From Candidatus Zhuqueibacterota bacterium 4484_87 (GTDB lineage: Bacteria > Zhuqueibacterota > Zhuqueibacteria > Thermofontimicrobiales > Thermofontimicrobiaceae), in NCBI GenBank assembly GCA_002085355.1, contig NATN01000197.1:1-5713 (forward strand): a stretch of DNA of 5,713 bases, written 5' to 3'. Shown piece after piece: positions 1 to 5,713 of this stretch. Numbering within the stretch: position 1 is the stretch's first letter; every line of letters starts with the position of its first letter. Made by a program: the position numbers and the translations under genes. The notes beneath the pieces were generated by a model that worked only from the letters and a program-made list of their open reading frames with translations, had not been told where the DNA came from and did not search any database.

Positions 1-1
1 T

Positions 2-337
2 CTTGGTACGCCTTACATTTTTGGCGGAGAGGACAGACGCGGGCTGGACTGTTCAGGTTTTGTCTCGGTGATTTTTCGAGATGTTTACGGAATTAAACTA
101 CCGCACAATGCTTCACAGCAATTTGTCCGCAGTCAACGAATTCCCATTAGCCAACTTGCGACCGGTGATTTGGTTTTTTTTGACAACAACTATTCCGGCA
201 GAATTGACCACGTAGGAATTTATCTGGATGACGGATATTTTGCTCATGCCAGCGCTACTTTCGGCGTTGTTGTTTCCAATTTGAGAGAGAATTATTACCG
301 CAGCCGCGTGAAGAGTGGGGGACGGATTTTGCGATAG
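2..337 (+). CDS. NlpC/P60 family cell-wall peptidase, C-terminal part (5' end outside window)
   Basis: This is the C-terminal 111 residues of a cysteine peptidase of the NlpC/P60 family, which cleaves peptide stems of peptidoglycan, usually at D-Glu-diamino acid bonds, outside the inner membrane. The reading frame is open from position 2. It begins with LGTPYIFGG, the conserved entry to the domain, followed by LDCSGFVS with the catalytic Cys at codon 50-52. The second catalytic residue is the His of DHVGIY (codon 209-211). The third polar residue is probably the His of FAHAS (codon 245-247). The frame ends at TAG 335-337 right after the domain, so no C-terminal extension exists. A GTG at 68 could be mistaken for the start, but it lies downstream of the catalytic Cys and cannot be the true one. 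Any signal peptide or SH3/LysM domain would lie upstream, outside the window. Family assignment is firm; the exact substrate is not known. Confidence 0.93.
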   Translation, partial: LGTPYIFGGEDRRGLDCSGFVSVIFRDVYGIKLPHNASQQFVRSQRIPISQLATGDLVFFDNNYSGRIDHVGIYLDDGYFAHASATFGVVVSNLRENYYRSRVKSGGRILR

Positions 338-415
338 CGTGTTGTCAATCGTAATGAAAAATAATCAATTTAAGATTTTGAAAATAATTTTACTCTGAAT
401 AACCGGAAAATTTAC

Positions 416-444
416 TTGCTTATTTCTGCAAAAAACACTATTTT
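416..444 (+). promoter_or_regulatory. Possible sigma70-type promoter upstream of mazG
   Basis: TTGCTT (416-421) and TATTTT (439-444) are separated by 17 bp, which is the ideal spacing for a -35/-10 pair. They sit about 55 bp before the mazG start, in the 161-bp gap after the NlpC/P60 gene. The gap is AT-rich, so such matches arise by chance. If the organism belongs to the Bacteroidota side of the FCB group, its promoter consensus would differ. This is a plausible but weak call. Confidence 0.3.
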
Positions 445-498
445 GCCTGCCTGTAACGGTACATTTCAAATTCAAAATTTCATGGAGTTCAAGCTGAT

Positions 499-1290
499 AT
501 GGCGGATAAAGAGTCTATAAAAAATGAGTTCCTCCGCTTGGTGGAGATTATGCAAAAGTTGCGCGCTGAAGATGGCTGCCCCTGGGATCGCCAGCAGACT
601 TACGAATCGCTGCGGCAATATCTGTTGGAAGAAACCTATGAGGTGTTGGAACTTATCGATGAAAAACGATACGATGAACTAAAATTTGAATTGGGTGATC
701 TATTGCTGCAAGTGATTTTCCAGTCGCAGATAGCCGAAGAGGAGGGACGGTTCACCATTGTCGAGGTGCTGGAAAATATCAATGAAAAATTGATTTATCG
801 CCACCCCAATGTGTTCGGCGATGTGCAAATAAATTCGGCGGAAGAGCAGACTGTCAATTGGGAAAGATTGAAAAAGAAAAAAGAACGCGGTCGTTCCACA
901 ATTGCAGGGGTCCCAAGTACATTGCCGGCGTTGCTACGCGCCCATCGGATTCAAGCCAAAGCAGCGACTGTTGGTTTTGATTGGGAAAAAGCAGAACAAG
1001 TCTGGGAAAAAGTGGAAGAAGAAATAGGTGAATTGAAAGATGCTGTGGCAGAAAATGAACAAAATAAAATAGAAGAAGAATTTGGCGATTTGCTTTTCGC
1101 GATGGTCAATTTGTCACGTTTCCTGCGCGTGAATCCTGAAGATGCGCTCCGTCAAGCTACGGAAAAATTCAGTGCCCGTTTTCGCAAAGTTGAGCTCGAA
1201 GCAGAACGCCAGCATCGTTCGCTGGAGGAAATGACGTTGCAAGAAATGGATCATATTTGGGACGATGTGAAAAAAGAATATGAAAAATAA
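499..1290 (+). CDS. mazG: Nucleoside triphosphate pyrophosphohydrolase MazG
   Basis: MazG hydrolyses NTPs and dNTPs to the monophosphate plus pyrophosphate in the cytoplasm, and is thought to clean non-canonical nucleotides from the pool. In E. coli it also affects ppGpp levels during starvation. The 263 residues equal the E. coli length as I recall it. Two MazG domains are visible. The N-terminal one has GCPWDRQQT (26-34), EETYE (44-48) and ELGD (64-67). The C-terminal one has EEEIGEL (173-179) and EEEFGD (192-197), the E-x2-E...E-x2-D pattern that binds Mg2+. The tail has KFSARFRKVE (223-232) and the conserved Trp at 254. The linker is Lys/Arg-rich (KKKKERGR, 125-132). All acidic metal ligands of both domains are present. 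The start at 499 places CPWD at the usual distance; a GGAG at 484-487 lies 11 bp upstream, rather far for a ribosome binding site. glnA follows 56 bp later, so the two may share a transcript. No toxin-antitoxin partner (MazEF) is nearby. Confidence 0.96.
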   Translation: MADKESIKNEFLRLVEIMQKLRAEDGCPWDRQQTYESLRQYLLEETYEVLELIDEKRYDELKFELGDLLLQVIFQSQIAEEEGRFTIVEVLENINEKLIYRHPNVFGDVQINSAEEQTVNWERLKKKKERGRSTIAGVPSTLPALLRAHRIQAKAATVGFDWEKAEQVWEKVEEEIGELKDAVAENEQNKIEEEFGDLLFAMVNLSRFLRVNPEDALRQATEKFSARFRKVELEAERQHRSLEEMTLQEMDHIWDDVKKEYEK

Positions 1291-1346
1291 AATTAGCATT
1301 TGAAGTCATAATCGAATTAAAAAAATGAAATAAAAGCGGAGGCTTT

Positions 1347-2780
1347 ATGGGGAAGAATTTGAGCCATATTTTTAAAACTGTCGAGCAAGAAAAAATTGAA
1401 ATGGTAGATTTAAAATTTATTGATCTTTTTGGCAGATGGCATCATTTGACAATTCCTGTGAGTCAATTTAGCGAGCGAGTGTTTGAAAAAGGAGTGGCGT
1501 TTGACGGTTCCAGTGTTCCCGGTTTCAAAAAACTGGAAGCCGGAGACATGCTGCTCATCCCGGATCCATCCACAATGTGGATTGACCCGTTCTGGGATAT
1601 GCCGACGCTCAGTTTTATTTGTTCGGCGTACGAAGCTGATACGCGCGATTTGTTCAAAAATGATCCCAGAAATATCGCCCGACGGGCTGAAGAATATTTG
1701 AAATCTACAGGCATAGCTGACCAAAGTTTGTGGAGCCCTGAATTTGAATTTTATATTTTTGATCATATCACTTATGAATTTGACATTAATTTAGCATGTT
1801 ACCGAATAGATTCAGTGGAAGCAGATTGGAATACCGGCTCCAGTGAAGAACAGAATTTAGGGCACAAAATTCCCAGGCAAGGAGGATATCACGCCATTCC
1901 TCCGCTGGATAATTCGTACAATTTACGTGCAAAAATGGTGAGTTGCATTGAAAGCAGCGGAATCGAAGTGAAATACCATCACCACGAAGTCGGCGGCCCC
2001 GGGCAATCAGAAATCGAAATTCATCATCATCCTTTACTCAAAGCCGCAGACCTGACCAAGTTGATCAAATACATCATTCGCATGGTCGCAAATAGAAACA
2101 ACAAAACAGTTACTTTCATGCCCAAACCGCTCTATAGCGAGGCGGGCAGCGGCATGCACATTCATGTGAAACTATTCAAAGACGGAAAGCCGCTTTTTTA
2201 TGATAAAAATGGCTATGCCGGTTTGAGCCAAACAGCGCTTTATTTCATCGGTGGCGTGCTCAAACACGGGCCTGCTCTGTTGGCATTCACCAATCCCAGC
2301 ACAAATTCGTACAAACGTCTCGTGCCCGGATTTGAAGCGCCGGTAAAGGCGATTTTCGGACTGGCCAATCGCAGCGCTGCCATCAGAATTCCTAAATATG
2401 CAGATACGCCGGAAGAAAAACGATTCGAGTTTCGCCCTCCGGACGCGACGAGCAATATTTATCTGGCTTTGACAGCCATGCTCATGGCTGGAATTGACGG
2501 AGTTCGCAATAAAATTGATCCGGGAAAAGAAGGCTTCGGTCCCTATGATGTGAATGTTTTCACTTTGCCAAAGTCGAAGCTGGATCGGATCAAATCTTTG
2601 CCCACTTCACTCTTCGAAGCCATGGAAGCTCTGCGCAAAGATCACGATTTTCTGTTGGAAGGAGATATTTTTTCCAAGGAACTGATCGAGACGTGGATGG
2701 AGTATAAAATTAAGAAAGAATACGACGAAGTGCGCAACAGACCTCATCCGTATGAGATGAGCCTGTACTATGATTTATAA
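1347..2780 (+). CDS. glnA: Type I glutamine synthetase (GSI-beta-like, no adenylylation Tyr)
   Basis: Glutamine synthetase joins ammonia to glutamate using ATP; type I enzymes are cytoplasmic dodecamers. The 477 residues cover the whole family fold. The N-terminal beta-grasp domain ends with FDGSS (52-56), whose Asp53 matches the ammonium-binding Asp50 of Salmonella GS. Metal ligands follow in SPEFEFYIFD (E132, E134), HHHEV (E214) and GQSEIEI (near E222), with His271 in GSGMHIH. The ATP/glutamate part shows NPSTNSYKRLVPGFEAP (loop Glu330), NRSAAIRIP (R342, R347) and FEFRPPD (E361, R363). A segment at about 145-185 (RIDSVEADW to RQGGY) matches the insertion typical of GSI-beta enzymes. The residue aligned with the adenylylated Tyr397 is Phe405 in NVFTLP, so AMP modification is not expected. 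The residue aligned with the feedback Arg62 of B. subtilis GSI-alpha is Lys62. GGAGG at 1338-1342 lies 4 bp before the ATG, and an in-frame TGA at 1326 excludes an earlier start. No GlnB/amtB/glnE gene is in the window. A gamma-glutamyl-amine ligase is less likely, since all GS motifs are kept. Confidence 0.95.
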   Translation: MGKNLSHIFKTVEQEKIEMVDLKFIDLFGRWHHLTIPVSQFSERVFEKGVAFDGSSVPGFKKLEAGDMLLIPDPSTMWIDPFWDMPTLSFICSAYEADTRDLFKNDPRNIARRAEEYLKSTGIADQSLWSPEFEFYIFDHITYEFDINLACYRIDSVEADWNTGSSEEQNLGHKIPRQGGYHAIPPLDNSYNLRAKMVSCIESSGIEVKYHHHEVGGPGQSEIEIHHHPLLKAADLTKLIKYIIRMVANRNNKTVTFMPKPLYSEAGSGMHIHVKLFKDGKPLFYDKNGYAGLSQTALYFIGGVLKHGPALLAFTNPSTNSYKRLVPGFEAPVKAIFGLANRSAAIRIPKYADTPEEKRFEFRPPDATSNIYLALTAMLMAGIDGVRNKIDPGKEGFGPYDVNVFTLPKSKLDRIKSLPTSLFEAMEALRKDHDFLLEGDIFSKELIETWMEYKIKKEYDEVRNRPHPYEMSLYYDL

Positions 2781-2787
2781 CAGAATA

Positions 2788-3000
2788 AATTCCAAAATAC
2801 AAATCCCAAGCACCAAACAAATTACAATTTCCAAATTCGAAATAAGATGGTAGCGGAGATTATTAGTTTGTACAAAATGAATTTGAAAGAATAAAAACAA
2901 GAAATTCAGAAGAAGATATCCTCACAATGCTCATTTGGGTCATTGAAATTTTGAATTTGGAAATTATTTGTCATTTGGTATTTGGAATTTGGGGTTTTTT
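2788..3000. repeat. Imperfect long inverted repeat in the glnA-HAD intergenic gap (MITE-like or degenerate repeat cluster)
   Basis: The 272-bp gap between glnA and the phosphatase gene holds two AT-rich arms of opposite orientation. The core arms, 2826-2843 and 2948-2965, are complementary at 17 of 18 positions, including an exact 13-bp match (AATTTCCAAATTC against GAATTTGGAAATT). They enclose a 104-bp spacer. Outside the core, similarity continues with gaps: the left flank is made of CCAAA/CAAAT units (2790-2830) and the right flank of ATTTGG/TTTGGAAT units (2966-2995). The right arm ends in GGGGTTTTTT (2991-3000). No transposase or target-site duplication is seen. The spacer holds only very short ORFs. 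It could be a non-autonomous mobile element, a multi-copy intergenic repeat, or an RNA-level hairpin separating the two transcription units. Confidence 0.6.
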
Positions 3001-3052
3001 AGGATTTCGGTTTATTCAATAAATTACGCTCACAAATCAAATAGAAGATTTA

Positions 3053-3727
3053 ATGAAGAAAAAAATCAAAATATTCGTCGATTTCGATGGCACGATTTCC
3101 ATGACAGATGTCGGCGATGCGCTGTTTCAGAAATACGCTGATGCGGACTGGGATAAAGTGGTACAGGATTGGAAAGACGGAAAGATCAGCTCACGCGAGG
3201 TATTTACCATTGGCTGCGAAAGCACGCATATTTCTCGGGAAGAATTATTTCGTTTCAGCGATGCTATTGAAATCGATCCGTTTTTCAAACCCTTTTTCAA
3301 TTATTGTCGTCAAAAGAGTTATCCCCTGACTGTGCTCAGCGACGGTCTTGATCTTTACATCAAAAGAATTCTGGACAAAGAAGGACTTGGCGAAATAGAG
3401 GTCATTGCAAATGAGCTCACTTTCGTCGGCGAAAATAAAATGCACGCCATTTTTCCTTACTACGAGAAAGGGTGCCTTGTATGCGGAAATTGCAAAGGCT
3501 ATCAAATTCGCGAACATCGGGAAGATGGCGAGTTAATCGTTTACGTGGGCGATGGATATTCTGACCGCTGCGCTGTGCCCGAAGCTGATGTACTTTTTGC
3601 CAAAGATGATCTAAAAGATTACTGTTTGGAAAATGGAATATATTTTCACAATTTCAATAGTTTTAAAGATGTTCTGGAAGAAATCAAAAAAATCGAAAGG
3701 GAATTGAGCAAAACGGAGAAAAAATGA
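3053..3727 (+). CDS. HAD-superfamily phosphatase, MtnX/SerB-like (subfamily IB), with Cys-x2-Cys-x2-Cys motif
   Basis: A cytoplasmic HAD phosphatase of 224 residues. All four motifs are present: motif I DFDGT (10-14; nucleophile Asp10 and acid/base Asp12), motif II Ser96 in VLSDG, motif III Lys148, and motif IV GDGYSD (166-171; Asp167 and Asp171 for Mg2+). Between motifs I and II lies a helical cap region (about 20-75), as in SerB and MtnX. Before motif III sits CLVCGNCKG, with Cys141, Cys144 and Cys147. B. subtilis MtnX (the HK-MTPenyl-1-P phosphatase of methionine salvage) has a comparable Cys-rich stretch ending at its motif III Lys, so MtnX-like is the closest assignment I can make. No other methionine-salvage gene is in view, so the substrate stays open; phosphoserine is the main alternative. 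The ATG is preceded by a weak AGAAG (3043-3047) and an in-frame stop at 3020. The last codons overlap the start of the lipoprotein gene by 4 bp. Confidence 0.85.
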   Translation: MKKKIKIFVDFDGTISMTDVGDALFQKYADADWDKVVQDWKDGKISSREVFTIGCESTHISREELFRFSDAIEIDPFFKPFFNYCRQKSYPLTVLSDGLDLYIKRILDKEGLGEIEVIANELTFVGENKMHAIFPYYEKGCLVCGNCKGYQIREHREDGELIVYVGDGYSDRCAVPEADVLFAKDDLKDYCLENGIYFHNFNSFKDVLEEIKKIERELSKTEKK

Positions 3728-4665
3728 AACAATTTTTCATCTTATTAATGATTTTAATATTGGTCTCCTGCGCGGGCATGAAACAGGCGCAGCAGTTTTA
3801 CGATCAAGAAGATTATCAGGCAGCAATCGATGAATGCCTGCTTTCAATTGAAAAAGACAGCACAAACGCAGAGGCGCATTTGATTTTAGGCAAAAGTTAT
3901 TTTGCCCTTGGCAAAACCGATGAGGCGTTGTCTGCTTTGAAAAAAGCAGAACAAATTTCATCGAATTCAAAAATAGCCAAAGAAGCGAAATCGGAAATTA
4001 TCTCGATAAAATTAAAAATCGGCAACAATGCAGCAAAAGAGGAAAATTACAATCGCGCTTTTTCTGAATACAAAGAAATTTTAGCGATGGATTCCACAAA
4101 CTTTGGTGCTAATTTCCAACTCGCCAATGCTTATGCCCAAAACGGCTGGCTGATAAAAGCGAAAAAATATTATCAAAAAGCGCTGGCGATAGACCCGACA
4201 AATATCGAAATAAAAAATAAATTGCGTCGAGCTGACAGCCTCATGCATCTGGCAGAAGTCAATTTTGAGAAAGGTAAAAAGTTTTATCTGAAAAGAAAAA
4301 ATATTTCGGCTTCAAAATATCTGAAACGCGCGCTCAAATATCAAGCGGATTACAAAGACGCGAAATACTATTTTCACATGGCACAGGGAAAAATTTTGTA
4401 TCGTAAAGGAAGTAAATCCGCGCTGTGGGATGCCATTGAACATTTTGGCAAAGCGATGATGATTCACGAGGAACTCGCTGAACCGCATTTTTTCATGGCG
4501 GTGGCATACGAGAAAAAAAACCGCAATGAATTCGATAATGCGATTAGCGAATACAAATTGGCTTTGGAAAAAGAACCTGACGGAAAATATGCGAAAAAAT
4601 GCAAGCAAAAGATTCGTGAACTCACGGCTCGGCGGAATAAGTTGAGGAAATTTTGGGGGAAATAA
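3724..4665 (+). CDS. TPR-repeat lipoprotein
   Basis: A 313-residue protein with a lipoprotein signal: Lys2, a hydrophobic stretch (4-14) and the lipobox LVSC with Cys16. The mature protein would be lipid-anchored, probably in the outer membrane facing the periplasm (Ala and Gly follow the Cys, with no Asp retention signal). Nearly all the rest is tetratricopeptide repeats, recognisable at about 19-50, 49-82, 96-127, 128-160, 177-210, 214-247 and 252-286. The clearest is 128-160, with the A-x-A-Y-x-x-x-G and A-x-x-x-Y-x-K-A-L-x-I-D-P-T-N pattern. The C-terminal tail (290-313) is Lys/Arg-rich. TPR arrays bind peptides or proteins, so a scaffold or assembly role at the envelope is likely; the partner cannot be told. 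The ATG overlaps the TGA of the HAD gene (ATGA), with GGAG at 3715-3718 five bases upstream, so translation is probably coupled. It is not a clear BamD, since that family has a different repeat layout. Confidence 0.88.
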   Translation: MKQFFILLMILILVSCAGMKQAQQFYDQEDYQAAIDECLLSIEKDSTNAEAHLILGKSYFALGKTDEALSALKKAEQISSNSKIAKEAKSEIISIKLKIGNNAAKEENYNRAFSEYKEILAMDSTNFGANFQLANAYAQNGWLIKAKKYYQKALAIDPTNIEIKNKLRRADSLMHLAEVNFEKGKKFYLKRKNISASKYLKRALKYQADYKDAKYYFHMAQGKILYRKGSKSALWDAIEHFGKAMMIHEELAEPHFFMAVAYEKKNRNEFDNAISEYKLALEKEPDGKYAKKCKQKIRELTARRNKLRKFWGK

Positions 4666-4730
4666 TTTTCCTTGCAACGAACAAAACGAAAAAGATCAAA
4701 AAAATTTTAATTTTGCTAAATTGAGATTGA

Positions 4731-5713
4731 ATGGATTTATTCGATCAAAAGCATCGCGAAAAATCGACAGGACGCCCGAATCCTCCTCTGGCGGAACGCA
4801 TGCGTCCGAAATCATTGGCTGATTTCATTGGTCAGTCTCATCTCGTTGGCGAGGGAAAAGTGCTGAGCCGCGCCATTGAGAATGACCAATTGGTGTCGAT
4901 GATTTTCTGGGGGCCTCCCGGAGTGGGCAAGACAACTCTGGCGCGGATCATTGCAAAGGAAACTCAATCGGAGTTTTTCGCCATCAGCGCAGTGACTGCC
5001 GGAGTGCAGGATGTGCGAAAAATAATTGAAAAAGCGGATTTCAATCGCCAGCATTTGCAGAAGCGCACAATTTTGTTCATCGACGAAATTCATCGTTTCA
5101 ACAAGGCCCAGCAAGATGCATTACTGCACAGCGTTGAGGACGGCACAATTTTGCTCATCGGCGCCACGACGGAAAATCCGTCTTTTGAGGTCATTTCGCC
5201 GCTGCTGTCAAGAGCCAGAGTTTACACGCTGACGCCTTTTTCCGAGGAAGAAATTGGCAGGATTATCGATCGTGCAGTTGAGGAAGATTCTGTTTTGAAA
5301 GAACAGAAAATCTCGCTGGCTGAAGATGCCCGTCAGATATTAATTCATTTTGCAGACGGAGATGCGCGCATCGCTTTGAATGCAATCGAACTGGCGGCAC
5401 AGCAAGTTCCCGTTGCAGAGGACGGAACACGGGTAATCACTGCGGAAATGCTGCAGGAAATTTTGCAACAACGAACTTTGTTGTACGATAAAAAAGGCGA
5501 TTATCACTACGACCTGATTTCCGCATTCATCAAAAGCATCCGCGGCAGCGACCCGGACGCAGCAGTGTACTGGATGGCGCGCATGCTGGACGGCGGCGAG
5601 GATCCGAAATTTATTGCCCGGAGACTGATAATTTTAGCTTCCGAGGATATTGGTAATGCCCATCCGCACGCGCTTGTTATGGCGACCAGCGCATTTTCAG
5701 CAGTGGATTACGT
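4731..5713 (+). CDS. rarA: Replication-associated recombination protein RarA/MgsA (AAA+ ATPase), 3' end outside window
   Basis: The first 327 residues of RarA (MgsA), a cytoplasmic AAA+ ATPase related to clamp-loader subunits and eukaryotic WRNIP1/Mgs1. It acts at stalled replication forks, with SSB and gapped or forked DNA as partners. In order: the conserved PLAERMRPKSLADFIGQ (19-35), Walker A GPPGVGKT (61-68), ISAVTAGV (85-92), Walker B ILFIDEIHRFNK (114-125; Asp118, Glu119), sensor 1 region GATTENPSF (144-152), arginine finger SRARVY (160-165), and sensor 2 GDARIALN (210-217). The C-terminal oligomerisation domain begins with KKGDYHYDLISAFIKSIRGSDPDA in pieces (254-277) and continues with ASEDIGNA (303-310). 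The family is usually about 430-450 residues, so roughly 100-120 are missing beyond the edge. A TGA stands directly before the ATG in frame, so no earlier start is possible; the ribosome binding site is weak (GAGA, 4723-4726). It follows the lipoprotein gene by 65 bp, with no clear terminator between. Confidence 0.96.
   Translation, partial: MDLFDQKHREKSTGRPNPPLAERMRPKSLADFIGQSHLVGEGKVLSRAIENDQLVSMIFWGPPGVGKTTLARIIAKETQSEFFAISAVTAGVQDVRKIIEKADFNRQHLQKRTILFIDEIHRFNKAQQDALLHSVEDGTILLIGATTENPSFEVISPLLSRARVYTLTPFSEEEIGRIIDRAVEEDSVLKEQKISLAEDARQILIHFADGDARIALNAIELAAQQVPVAEDGTRVITAEMLQEILQQRTLLYDKKGDYHYDLISAFIKSIRGSDPDAAVYWMARMLDGGEDPKFIARRLIILASEDIGNAHPHALVMATSAFSAVDY

Noticed and set aside
1410..1766. 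Minus-strand ORF of 118 codons antisense to glnA
   Set aside because: It overlaps the conserved N-terminal coding region of glnA, resembles no known family, and is a shadow of the codon bias.
2847..2894. 15-codon ORF (MVAEIISLYKMNLKE) in the spacer of the inverted repeat
   Set aside because: Too short, no ribosome binding site, and no clear similarity; considered as a remnant of a four-helix-bundle protein gene but not supportable.
2991..3000. GGGGTTTTTT as a Rho-independent terminator for glnA
   Set aside because: There is no compact GC-rich hairpin directly before the T-run; the only pairing is the long AT-rich repeat with a 104-bp loop, more than 200 bp after the glnA stop.
2927..3022. 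Short + strand ORF of 31 codons in the intergenic gap, encoding a hydrophobic peptide (MLIWVIEILNL...)
   Set aside because: It is formed by translating the TTTGGAAT-type right repeat arm, lacks a convincing ribosome binding site, and shows no recognisable family; it is best explained as a by-product of the repeat.
4312..4677. Minus-strand ORF of 121 codons antisense to the TPR gene
   Set aside because: Phe-rich translation is the mirror of the Lys/Glu-rich TPR coding strand; no family features.
4672..4716. Possible terminator or regulatory palindrome (AAAATTTTAATTTT region) between the lipoprotein gene and rarA
   Set aside because: It is low-complexity A/T sequence without a stable stem, so no terminator can be claimed.
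4812..5114. 100-codon minus-strand ORF and a 68-codon + strand ORF (5026-5232)
   Set aside because: Both lie within the rarA frame, which has every family motif; they are shadow frames.

Overview
The window carries six protein-coding genes, all on the + strand, from a Gram-negative, moderately AT-rich bacterium. The order is: the 3' end of an NlpC/P60 peptidoglycan hydrolase (2-337), mazG (499-1290), a type I glutamine synthetase (1347-2780), a 272-bp intergenic stretch holding a long imperfect inverted repeat, an MtnX/SerB-like HAD phosphatase (3053-3727), a TPR-rich lipoprotein (3724-4665), and the 5' part of rarA (from 4731, running off the right edge). The lipobox on the TPR protein and a cell-wall hydrolase suggest a diderm. 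The repeat, built of TTTGGAAT-like units, is of a kind I associate with FCB-group and candidate-phylum genomes (Calditrichota/KSB1-like). That placement is a guess from style, not shown by any marker here.

Layout. The left gene is cut by the window edge but keeps its catalytic Cys and His. A 161-bp gap with a possible sigma70-type promoter separates it from mazG. The mazG product has both MazG domains and matches the E. coli protein in length. Glutamine synthetase follows 56 bp later with a strong ribosome binding site and may be co-transcribed with mazG. After glnA the repeat-bearing gap probably ends that unit. The HAD phosphatase and the lipoprotein form a tight pair whose stop and start codons overlap (ATGA), so they are very probably translated together. 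rarA starts 65 bp further on, with no visible terminator before it.

How the genes relate. Most are housekeeping: nucleotide-pool sanitation (MazG), ammonia assimilation (GlnA), replication-fork maintenance (RarA) and cell-wall turnover (NlpC/P60). I see no defence system, CRISPR array, transposase, RNA gene or prophage. The points worth a second look are: the glutamine synthetase, which has the GSI-beta type insertion but Phe where the adenylylated Tyr should be; the HAD phosphatase with a Cys-x2-Cys-x2-Cys motif and no methionine-salvage neighbours; its coupling to a TPR lipoprotein; and the inverted-repeat element.
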